Below, one piece after another: positions 18,619 through 26,735 of a stretch of 35,465 nt of DNA. The stretch covers positions 1 to 35,465 of the forward strand of contig JAPKYC010000183.1 of assembly GCA_026394505.1 (NCBI GenBank). The letters are read 5' to 3'. The position numbers and the translations under genes are program-made. The stretch's first letter is position 1; every line of letters begins with the position of its first letter. This stretch comes from Methanothrix sp. GTDB taxonomy: Archaea > Halobacteriota > Methanosarcinia > Methanotrichales > Methanotrichaceae. The notes beneath the pieces are model-generated. The model was not told the origin of the DNA. It saw only the letters and a list, made by a program, of their open reading frames with translations, and did not search any database.

Positions 18619-20298
18619 TCAAGCGGAATCGCCTCTGCCCCTCTGTCCTTTGTAGAGGGAGACGACGCGCTCCAGGCTGTCCGCCTCCTCCAGAGATTTG
18701 TCGTCCCTTACGGCGACCATCCTGGGAAAACGCAGCGCATACCCTGAGGAGTAGTTGGGACTCCTTTGTATCTCCTCGTAGGCCACCTCGAAGATCACCG
18801 CCGGCTTGATCTCCACCTCCATGCCCTTCTCCAGCAAAATCAGTTCCCGGAACATCTCAGTAAGCTCTGCTAGCGCCTCATCCGTGAGTCCTGTGGCCAC
18901 AAAGCCCATATCTAATAGATTGCCGGTGGCAGTGTCCCGGCATCCCAGCCGGTAGGAGCCTAAAAAGCTCGCTCTGCGCCCCTCGCCCCATTTTGCGCCT
19001 ATTACTACCAGGTCCAAAGTCTCCATAACCGGCTTGATCTTCAGCCAGTTCTTGCCCCTCTTTCCCGGAGCGTAGACTGAGGTGGGATTCTTTAAAATAA
19101 GCCCTTCATGGCCTGCATTCAGAGCCTGACGGTAGATCTCCTCGGCTGCCTTTGCGCTGTCGGACAGGACCTGATCGGCGAGAAGAGCGGGATATGCAAT
19201 CTTCTCCAGGAGTGCTCTTCTTTCGTTTAGGGACAGGTGAGTCACGCTTTTGCCATCCAGATATATCAAATCGAAGAGGAAAAGGCGCAGGGGAATCTGG
19301 GCGGCAAGCTTTTCTACATTGTATTTCCTGCGAAACCGTTTCAAGATTTCCTGGAAGGCCATGGGCCGGCCGTCTTTGCCGATTGCTACCGCTTCTCCAT
19401 CCAGTATGGCGCTCTGGGCAGTTATCTGCCTGGCGGCCAGGACGATCTCCGGCAAGGATGCCGTCACATTCTCCAGGCGGCGGGAGAATATGCGTATGCT
19501 GTCCCCTTCTTTATGGATCTGCACACGAGCCCCGTCATACTTCCATTCAATGGCGGCGGTGCCGATATCAGCCAGCGCGGCTGGAATGCTCTCGCCCAAC
19601 TGGGCCAGCATCATCTTGATGGGGTGATTGATCATGACCGATAGCTCCGCCAGAGTGCCGCGCCTGGCGGCAACTGCTACCAGGCCCATATCGTTGGTGA
19701 GGTTATAGGCCCGCTCCACGTTCTCTACATCTGCCCCACTTTTGGAAAAGGCCCGGGCAACGGCATCCCGCACGCCCCCTTCACCTATGCCGATCCTCAT
19801 GTCCTCTATGGCCAGGCGGGCGATATACCTGGCCTCTAAAGAGCCGGCCTGGCTGAATAAAAATTGCAGGTTTTTGACTTTGGCATCCTGACTTCTCTTG
19901 CCGGAAGCGCGAGCTATTGCCACAAACCTTTCATAAACGTCTGCGATGGAGAGCGGCTCTGCTTTTAGGAAGGCGGCAAAGCCAAGAGGCCTTCTCTTCT
20001 CCACAATGCCGGCGGCAACCAGGCCCGGATCACCGGTGACGCGAAGCATTTCCGAGATCTGTTCGGCCGGGCAGCCGCAGGCTTTGGCCAGGGCCTCGTA
20101 GAGGATGCTGGGCCCCACGCCGATAACCAGATCGAGGCTGGGCGGGAAGAGCGTGCCCATGACAAAGCTGCTGGCTACGGGAAGCTCTGCCTCGTCCAGT
20201 CCCGCCAGGAATGCTGCTACCAGGTCTATCTTCTCCAGGGAGCCGGATATTGCCTCTACCTTCTGGCAGAGCTTTGCGAAGGCAAGAAAGCTGGTCAT
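18619..20298 (-). CDS. lig: ATP-dependent DNA ligase
   Basis: Motif I 'EWKYDGARVQIHKEG', 'LDGEAVAI', 'EGLILKNPTSVYAPGKRGKNWLKIKP'. Confidence 0.95.
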   Translation of the reverse strand: MTSFLAFAKLCQKVEAISGSLEKIDLVAAFLAGLDEAELPVASSFVMGTLFPPSLDLVIGVGPSILYEALAKACGCPAEQISEMLRVTGDPGLVAAGIVEKRRPLGFAAFLKAEPLSIADVYERFVAIARASGKRSQDAKVKNLQFLFSQAGSLEARYIARLAIEDMRIGIGEGGVRDAVARAFSKSGADVENVERAYNLTNDMGLVAVAARRGTLAELSVMINHPIKMMLAQLGESIPAALADIGTAAIEWKYDGARVQIHKEGDSIRIFSRRLENVTASLPEIVLAARQITAQSAILDGEAVAIGKDGRPMAFQEILKRFRRKYNVEKLAAQIPLRLFLFDLIYLDGKSVTHLSLNERRALLEKIAYPALLADQVLSDSAKAAEEIYRQALNAGHEGLILKNPTSVYAPGKRGKNWLKIKPVMETLDLVVIGAKWGEGRRASFLGSYRLGCRDTATGNLLDMGFVATGLTDEALAELTEMFRELILLEKGMEVEIKPAVIFEVAYEEIQRSPNYSSGYALRFPRMVAVRDDKSLEEADSLERVVSLYKGQRGRGDSA

Positions 20299-21312
20299 TT
20301 AGAATATGGCATCGATGCGTTTTGTCCTGTAGATGCTGACGATGTCTGTCAGAATGGCGGAAGCGGTCTCGATGGATCCGGCACCAAGGCCGGTTACGGT
20401 TATGGTTCCCGATAGATCGGTGTAGATAGCCGCTGAGTTCAGGGTTCCCGACACCGCTATGGGGCTACCCAGCGGCACCAGAGTGGGCCGCACAGTGAGT
20501 GCAGGCACATTACCGATGAGCTTGATGGCATAGCCCCGCTTCTTGGCCAGGGCCAGGGCCTCAGGAGTGACGCCGGTGATGCCGGTCACATCCACATCGC
20601 TGTACTTGGTGTTCATGTTGAAGAGCGAATTGGCCAGGATGACCACCTTTCCCGCAGTGTCCACGCCTTCCACATCGTAGCTGGGATCAGCCTCGGCGAT
20701 CCCCAGATCCTGGGCCTCGCTCAGAGCATGAGTGTAGGGTATGCCCTCCTCGGTCATGCGGGTGAGGATGTAGTTGCAGGTGCCGTTGAATATGCCGCGG
20801 ATCCCCAGAATGGTATTGCCCACCAGCGTGCGCTCCACCAGGCTGATGAGGGGCATGGTGCCGCCCACAGTGGCCTCGAACTTCATCATCACGCCGTTGT
20901 CCTCCGCCAGCTTTTTCAGGCGGCTGTAGGAGACCACCAGCGGCCCTTTGTTGGAGGTCACGACATGCTTGCCGCTGGAGAGGGCTGCCTCCATGTGCCC
21001 CAGTCCGGGTTGACCGTGCACGATGTTGGTGGGAGTGACCTCGACCACCAGGTCGGAGTCGATGGCGGATATGGCCTCCTTGCCCTTCATGCTGGAGGTG
21101 GCCACGTTGGCAAGGGTCCTCTCACCCAAAATCTTCTCCGCGTCCACGCCGTTCTCCGAGACCACGGTGCCGGTGTGATCGGTGACGCTGACCAGCTTAA
21201 GGTTCAATCCCATATCCCGGAGCATCTTTTTCTTGCGATTGAAGACATCGACCACGCCGTGGCCGACAATGCCGTAGCCCACCAGGGAAACCTTGATGTC
21301 TCTCATACTCAT
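20299..21312 (-). CDS. hom: Homoserine dehydrogenase
   Basis: 'VSLVGYGIVGHGVVDVF', 'VVTSNKGPLVVSY', 'FEATVGGTMPLI', 'GIFNGTCNYILTRM', 'EADPSYDVEGVDTAGKVVILAN'. Confidence 0.95.
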   Translation of the reverse strand: MSMRDIKVSLVGYGIVGHGVVDVFNRKKKMLRDMGLNLKLVSVTDHTGTVVSENGVDAEKILGERTLANVATSSMKGKEAISAIDSDLVVEVTPTNIVHGQPGLGHMEAALSSGKHVVTSNKGPLVVSYSRLKKLAEDNGVMMKFEATVGGTMPLISLVERTLVGNTILGIRGIFNGTCNYILTRMTEEGIPYTHALSEAQDLGIAEADPSYDVEGVDTAGKVVILANSLFNMNTKYSDVDVTGITGVTPEALALAKKRGYAIKLIGNVPALTVRPTLVPLGSPIAVSGTLNSAAIYTDLSGTITVTGLGAGSIETASAILTDIVSIYRTKRIDAIF

Positions 21313-21827
21313 ACCGCCTCCGCTTCTATCGGCTCAATCACTAGCAGCTTCTTCTCGGCGCCCACTTCGCGCAAGATGGCCAATGCCTTCTGGATCTCGG
21401 CCTTGCCGGTGGCGCGGATCTTGAGATAGGCGGAAGACGGCTCGTCCACACCGGTCATGGTCAGAGAAACGTCCATGACCTCGGCAAAGCCGGTGGAGTC
21501 GATGCGGTTTACGGTATCTCCCAGATCGCTGTGCAGCACATGGCCTACCAGCACCACGGAGACTGCTTCGAGGAGCCGGTCCTCGCCCGCTCGCACCACT
21601 GAGATGCCGCTCTCCTTGAGCTTGGCGTTGACGGTCTCGATCTTGGACCGGTCCATCTCCACTACGAAGCGAACCGGGATCATGCCGCGGGGTGTCTTTC
21701 TATCCCTGTGATGAACCACGCTGATGATGTTGGCCTTATTATCCCGAAAGGGCTGCAGTGCCAGGAGCAGCTGGCCTGGTACGTCCTGCAGCTCTAAATC
21801 CATGGAAAGTCGCATAGCATTCCTCAT
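21309..21827 (-). CDS. ACT-domain protein upstream of and overlapping hom
   Basis: 'MDLELQDVPGQLLLALQPFRDNKANIISVVHHRD'; overlap with hom start; internal ATG start preferred. Confidence 0.8.
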   Translation of the reverse strand: MRNAMRLSMDLELQDVPGQLLLALQPFRDNKANIISVVHHRDRKTPRGMIPVRFVVEMDRSKIETVNAKLKESGISVVRAGEDRLLEAVSVVLVGHVLHSDLGDTVNRIDSTGFAEVMDVSLTMTGVDEPSSAYLKIRATGKAEIQKALAILREVGAEKKLLVIEPIEAEAV

Positions 21828-21841
21828 AATATGATGGACGT

Positions 21842-22390
21842 GTGGTTTATGTGATGGGAAATAAAGCTTGTGTAGAGACGATGCATACTTTCGCTCTGCA
21901 TGGATTAAGGCCATATATGAGTAAAGATGAAAATGCATTTAATGAAAAGGCTAATTGCATAGTCGTAACCAAAGAGGGTGTAGATGTAAGCCGGGAGATT
22001 CTTGCAGTAACACTGGAGAACCTGGCTGTCGGCAAAGAGACACTTGCGGTCAGCAAATCCGGTTTTCATGAGGTCAATAGCAAACTCAATCACATGCTTT
22101 CAAAGCAAGAATTGATGATAAGCAAGCAAGATTTGCAGCTCGACAAAACCGATCTGACCCATGACAAGCAGGATGAAACAATGGATATGTTGGGCCAGGT
22201 GATAGAAAGACAGGACATTATGATTGAAAAGCAAAGCGAGCTGGTGGAGAAAATGGATGAGTCCAAAAAAGAGATGGTTAAGGAGACCAGGGATTTGCGC
22301 AAAGATCTGAAACCGAGCTTGGAGGATAGACTATCTCGAATCGAGAATGATGTGGCTCAAATCAAGGCCAAGATAGGTCTTGAGAAATAG
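21842..22390 (+). CDS. Coiled-coil protein of unknown function
   Basis: Heptad-like 'MLSKQELMISKQDLQLDKTDLTHDKQDETMDMLGQVIERQDIMIEKQSELVEKMDE'. Confidence 0.55.
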   Translation: MVYVMGNKACVETMHTFALHGLRPYMSKDENAFNEKANCIVVTKEGVDVSREILAVTLENLAVGKETLAVSKSGFHEVNSKLNHMLSKQELMISKQDLQLDKTDLTHDKQDETMDMLGQVIERQDIMIEKQSELVEKMDESKKEMVKETRDLRKDLKPSLEDRLSRIENDVAQIKAKIGLEK

Positions 22391-23181
22391 TCTATTTTCC
22401 ATGAATATATTGTAGCAGCATACAGAAACGCCGCCCCCCTCATCTCCCCGTCCTCCGGCATTCTCTTAAGCCCCAACCGTCGCGCCAGCAGTGCCGCCCT
22501 CTCCCGCCCGAAGTAGATCTCCATGCCCTTCAGGCGCAGCAGAAGGCGGAATAGCTCCACCTCGGGCCTATTGGACGCAAAGAGCCTCACAAGCTCGCCC
22601 TTGGCCCCAGGATCTTCATCGAGCCGCAAGGCATAATCCGCTATCCTGGCCCTCAGCTTTTCATCGGCTGAGCATATGGGAAAGCTGCCGACCTTTTGCT
22701 GCTCTTCACACGTGAGCAGATTCATTTTGGAGAGGTAAAGGGCGGCAGTGCACACCTGCGGCTTGACGGAATAGATGCGGCAGCCGGGCAGGCTGGAATC
22801 GAAGAATGGACAGGGATCGCCCTCTTTCTTGCCGAGCATCCTGGCCGATCCCACCAGATCGCCCTTCAGCTCATGAGGCCTTGTGTAGTTCATCATAAAC
22901 CTCTTCAGGGAGAGGCCCTGGTGCCGGGCGATCCTGCGGCAGTCATCTATGGATACGGCAATGCTCTTCTCCTCCAGGCAGCATCGCCCGCATCTCTCGC
23001 AAACGACTAGCAGGTGCAGCGCAGCATTTGCAGAGAAATAGGGCTCGAATTCCGGGGAGATCAGCTCATCCATCTCTTCCCTGACCAAATCCCGGTTTTT
23101 CAGCCCGCCCTCCGGGACGAGCCTTTGCAGGGCCTGCATGGCATTTATCCCGCGATCGATTTCTTCCATTCTTAGATCCAA
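22357..23181 (-). CDS. YkgJ-family cysteine-cluster protein
   Basis: 'CERCGRCCLEEKSIAVS', 'PCPFFDSSLPGCRIYSVKPQVCTAAL'. Confidence 0.85.
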   Translation of the reverse strand: MDLRMEEIDRGINAMQALQRLVPEGGLKNRDLVREEMDELISPEFEPYFSANAALHLLVVCERCGRCCLEEKSIAVSIDDCRRIARHQGLSLKRFMMNYTRPHELKGDLVGSARMLGKKEGDPCPFFDSSLPGCRIYSVKPQVCTAALYLSKMNLLTCEEQQKVGSFPICSADEKLRARIADYALRLDEDPGAKGELVRLFASNRPEVELFRLLLRLKGMEIYFGRERAALLARRLGLKRMPEDGEMRGAAFLYAATIYSWKIDYFSRPILALI

Positions 23182-23867
23182 TTTACGGTTATCTCCTCAC
23201 CTATTTCGATGAGCGCTGCAAATCCCTGCCGCAGCTCTCCCACATTGACGATCCTTGTGGAGCCGATGAAACACTCTCCCCGCGCCTCGTGGATATGACC
23301 GCAGAGCAGTAGGTCGGGCTGGTACTCTTCCACAAAGCGGCGCAGGCTGACCGATCCCGAGCTTTCCCCATTGTAAAGAGTATCCTGCGCCCCCCAAGGC
23401 GGCTGATGCACAACTACTATCTTGATTCTTGCGTCTGTTATATCCTGATAGGCCGCGGTCAGAGTCTCATAAACTTCATCATCTCGATGATAGTAGCGAG
23501 CAGGATCTCCCAGACGCCTGGAATTTTTGGCAGTCATTCCGCCCATGCCCAGAAAGCCGACGTCTTCAAAGCAAACGGAGGAGCGATGAAGCATTAGCAA
23601 ACCTGCTGCTTCCCATAGATCGGGCACAAAATCTCTGTGGTCCATGTTTCCGGGAACGATGAGCACCAACGGCCCCAGACAGGCCAGGGCATAAGCAGTA
23701 TGTCGGGCCGTCTCCCTGTTGCCGGCATTGTGCAGGTCGCCGCAAAAGGCAATGAAATCGGCGTCAATTTCCCTCACCCGGTCCAGCATCTCGATGCGGT
23801 TATGCAGATCCGCCATCCCTAAAATCCGCAGCGGTTTCTTTGCTCCTGCCATATTCTTTCCAGACAT
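23172..23867 (-). CDS. Calcineurin-like metallophosphoesterase
   Basis: 'GMADLHNR', 'FCGDLHNAGN', 'VPGNMDH', 'VVHQPPWG', 'LLCGHIHEARG'. Confidence 0.9.
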   Translation of the reverse strand: MSGKNMAGAKKPLRILGMADLHNRIEMLDRVREIDADFIAFCGDLHNAGNRETARHTAYALACLGPLVLIVPGNMDHRDFVPDLWEAAGLLMLHRSSVCFEDVGFLGMGGMTAKNSRRLGDPARYYHRDDEVYETLTAAYQDITDARIKIVVVHQPPWGAQDTLYNGESSGSVSLRRFVEEYQPDLLLCGHIHEARGECFIGSTRIVNVGELRQGFAALIEIGEEITVNWI

Positions 23868-24012
23868 TTCTAAGCGTCAGGATGATATAAATAGAATACG
23901 AACGGGGCCAAGGAAAACAGGCTAATTCGCGTTCTTTAGTAGTATCAAAATGGAAAAAAGAGGACAGGACAGGGAAAACATTATGGCATGCAATTGTACG
24001 TGGTGATTTGAT

Positions 24013-24546
24013 ATGATATATAATAATTGCCAAAAACAAAAAAGCAAAATCAAAATTTTTCTTTTTATGAGTTTATTATTTTTTTCCTCGTGCAATTACG
24101 TTTCCGCCTGGGCATCAGCATCCAGTTTTGATTACACTCCATTAACATGGCCATCCAATTTCGAAAATACGCATGAATATATTATAGAGGAAGCATATAA
24201 TTTGCTGAGGGAAGACTCGGCCTATTCAACCGAGAATTTCCCTTCTCTTGAGGAGTTAAAGAATTGGGAAGGCTTTAATTTTGAAGGACAAGGTGGGCCA
24301 GGCCAGAGTCCTGATGGAACAGGCAACTCCAATTTTTCAGAGCATTATTATAATCCAATAACCCAGCAAGGAGATTTGCCTCAAGCAGCAGCGCAGCATT
24401 ACGAGGAGAAAAAGTATTGCGGAGAGCCTTCTAGAGATCCATGTGGTTGTGATGGAAATGAGAGTAAATTCTGCTTCTCGCCAGGCTGCCCTACTTGTGC
24501 CGCCGAATCCGATTGGGCAAACGCAGCAGAGGCTTTCATTAAGTGA
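24013..24546 (+). CDS. Secreted hypothetical protein, possibly the 5' part of a zinc-dependent phospholipase-like gene
   Basis: Signal peptide; 'THEYIIEEAYNLL' and 'FSEHYYNPITQQG' resemble phospholipase C/S1-P1 type His motifs; ends soon after the expected second His region. Confidence 0.45.
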   Translation: MIYNNCQKQKSKIKIFLFMSLLFFSSCNYVSAWASASSFDYTPLTWPSNFENTHEYIIEEAYNLLREDSAYSTENFPSLEELKNWEGFNFEGQGGPGQSPDGTGNSNFSEHYYNPITQQGDLPQAAAQHYEEKKYCGEPSRDPCGCDGNESKFCFSPGCPTCAAESDWANAAEAFIK

Positions 24547-24610
24547 TCCTCCCACAGGGCCAAGATGTCCATGCGGACCTGCGTGATTACTAGGACAATA
24601 GAACTTAAAT

Positions 24611-24733
24611 TCAATTTATCCACATGAAACCGCGAAGAGCCAAATAATGCTCTTCTCCATGATCCTGATCTTCCTCCTCCGTCAGAGCGTACTGCTCGTA
24701 GACCAGAGGATCTATCTGCCGATCTGGTTGCAT
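24611..24733 (-). pseudogene. Short ORF resembling the C-terminal tail of Eco57I/PglX-type N6-methylases
   Basis: MQPDRQIDPLVYEQYALTEEEDQDHGEEHYLALRGFMWIN, resembling remembered 'TDRQIDRLVYELYGLTEEEIxIVE' tails. Confidence 0.45.
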
Positions 24734-24743
24734 CGTTCTCTTA

Positions 24744-25010
24744 TCATACCTCCTTCTCATCTTCCGCCGGATGCGCGTTAGGCAAGAAATCTTGCTCTTT
24801 GTCATTTCCTCGAATATTCTCCACGTCGTATCCGGTTTCTTTCGAAACCTTTGATTCCAGAACCCACGTAATTTGCTCTGGCTCATACGTTTCTCCCGTG
24901 GAATAACACCTTATCATTGGAGCGCCTATAAATTCTACCCGTAATTTGCACAGCGGGCAAATCGCTACTTCAACTTCCCCTTTTTCATTCTTCCTTTTGG
25001 TATTAAACAA
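24744..25010 (-). CDS. Small CxxC hypothetical protein
   Basis: 88 aa, 'ICPLCKLRVEFIGAPMIRCYSTGETYEPEQITW'. Confidence 0.55.
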   Translation of the reverse strand: MFNTKRKNEKGEVEVAICPLCKLRVEFIGAPMIRCYSTGETYEPEQITWVLESKVSKETGYDVENIRGNDKEQDFLPNAHPAEDEKEV

Positions 25011-25063
25011 GGGTTTTCATCTCCTCAAAGCATTGTTAATACTGCGTTTGCTGTAATTTCAAC

Positions 25064-25314
25064 TCACTCCTCCAAGGATAAATACCTTTTACCAGTTATC
25101 CAATCCTCATTGATATCCCAGTACCGACCCAAGGGCTCTTTCATCTCTTGCTTGATATCGTCGGAAGTACCTTTTAATTTTTCATAAAGATGCTGCCCAA
25201 TATAGAAACCGTGGATATTTTCTTGAGAACATTAGACGCGCCTTTTCCAGCGAGCATGATAACCCCGGGAATGGCGTTCCTTCTCAGGAAAAAAGATGAT
25301 GTTTGATTTGGCAT
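25064..25314 (-). pseudogene. Frameshifted small hypothetical gene
   Basis: MPNQTSSFFLRRNAIPGVIMLAGKGASNVLKK (frame 1) continues in another frame as ENIHGFYIGQHLYEKLKGTSDDIKQEMKEPLGRYWDINEDWITGKRYLSLEE*; 251-nt span is not a multiple of 3. Confidence 0.45.
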
Positions 25315-25361
25315 CGCAATGGCGCGAGAAGCCATTCCGATGCTTCCCGCACCGCTACGAC

Positions 25362-26735
25362 TTAGTAACCCCTCTCCGTCCTGGTCATGTTATTGTAGAA
25401 CTTGAACCTGTCTTTGTCCTTGTCCTGCATCAAGACATAACCTATCCTTTTGTCGTCCACATGCTCTGCATACTCCTCTTTGGCGTCATCCCGGCAGGAG
25501 GAGCATGCTTTGCGTGGAATGGAAACGCAAAAGGCGCTGTTCAAAATGCCGTAGCCGCGCTGGGCGGAGGTGGACATGGTCATGTATCCGGCGCAGTCCG
25601 GGCAGAGGCGAACTACCTCTTCCTGGTTCTCGTTGATCATGTCCGTGTCGTAGAAGACGCGCCTCTTGCGGCGGTAGAAGTCGCCCGCGCCTTCCAGCGC
25701 CTCTCCTACCAGTTCGTCCCTCTGCTCCCAGATCTTCTGCACCTGGGCTACCGTGTGCTCGATCTCCCGCTTCATCTCCGCCGTCTGCACGAAGCGACCG
25801 GGCACATAGTCCGGCTCTTTGACATGCGAGTAATCCAGCCCGGCCATAGCCTGGATGATGCCCGTGTTCACGTAAGGCAAGGCCGTCTCCACGGCGTAGC
25901 CTCCCTCCAGGACGCACAGATCGGGAGCCAGCTTTTCATTGAGCCGGGCGTAGCCGTTGGCCGAGAAGCGCATGTTGGCGAGCGGATCGGTGTAGTGGTT
26001 GTCCTGGCCGGCCGAGTTCAGGATCAGATCGGGCTTGAAATCATCGAGGACGGGCAATATGAGGTTGTCCAGAACATAGTGAATGCCCTCGTCCGTGGTG
26101 CCGGGCGGCAGGGGGACGTTCAGGGTTCGGGCCAGCGCCTGCGGTCCGCCCATCTCGTTCACGAAGCCGGAGCCGGGGTAGAGGGTGTGGCCGTCCTGGT
26201 GGAAGGATAGGCAGAGCACATCCGGATCGTGCCAGAATATATCCTGGGTTCCGTCGCCATGATGTACATCGGTATCGATGACGGCGATCCTCTTGTGGCC
26301 ATACTTGGTCCTCAGGTACTCGACCATGATGGCCATGTTGTTTATATTGCAAAAGCCGCGGTTGCCGTGCACCACACGCATGCTGTGATGGCCCGGCGGC
26401 CTGACTAGCGCAAAGCCGTTTCGAATCTCGCCCTTCTCCAGGGCGTCAGCCAGGGTCAGGGTGCTGCCGGCGGCGATGAGGTGCGCCTCTGTAACCTGGC
26501 TCTCCACATCGGGAACGCAGAAATGGGCGCGAGCGACGTCCTTTTTCTCGGCCAGACGGGGCTTGTATTCCTCGATGGCAGGAAGGTCCATCAGCCCCTC
26601 CTCGAAGATCTGGTCGCGGGTATAGAGCAGCCGCTCCTCTCGCTCCGGGTGAGTGGGCGAGATGGCCCAGTCGAAGGCGGGGAAGAATATGAGGCCCGTC
26701 TTGCCGGCCTTGCCTTGGGAGGACATTTTCAGCAC
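25362..26735 (-). CDS. Histone deacetylase/acetylpolyamine amidohydrolase family protein with C-terminal Cys-containing extension
   Basis: 'ALVRPPGHHSMRVVHGNRGFCNINNMAI', 'IDTDVHHGDGTQDIFW', 'LVLEGGY'-like 'CVLEGGYAVE'; tail with CPDC and CSSC. Confidence 0.9.
   Translation of the reverse strand: MLKMSSQGKAGKTGLIFFPAFDWAISPTHPEREERLLYTRDQIFEEGLMDLPAIEEYKPRLAEKKDVARAHFCVPDVESQVTEAHLIAAGSTLTLADALEKGEIRNGFALVRPPGHHSMRVVHGNRGFCNINNMAIMVEYLRTKYGHKRIAVIDTDVHHGDGTQDIFWHDPDVLCLSFHQDGHTLYPGSGFVNEMGGPQALARTLNVPLPPGTTDEGIHYVLDNLILPVLDDFKPDLILNSAGQDNHYTDPLANMRFSANGYARLNEKLAPDLCVLEGGYAVETALPYVNTGIIQAMAGLDYSHVKEPDYVPGRFVQTAEMKREIEHTVAQVQKIWEQRDELVGEALEGAGDFYRRKRRVFYDTDMINENQEEVVRLCPDCAGYMTMSTSAQRGYGILNSAFCVSIPRKACSSCRDDAKEEYAEHVDDKRIGYVLMQDKDKDRFKFYNNMTRTERGY

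Noticed and set aside
19152-19644. Several plus-strand ORFs
   Set aside because: Antisense to DNA ligase, mutually overlapping, no domains
20728-21429. 233-aa plus-strand ORF
   Set aside because: Antisense to hom; His/Val/Gly-rich shadow translation
25296-26210. 304-aa plus-strand ORF
   Set aside because: Antisense to the well-supported HDAC gene; codon-bias shadow
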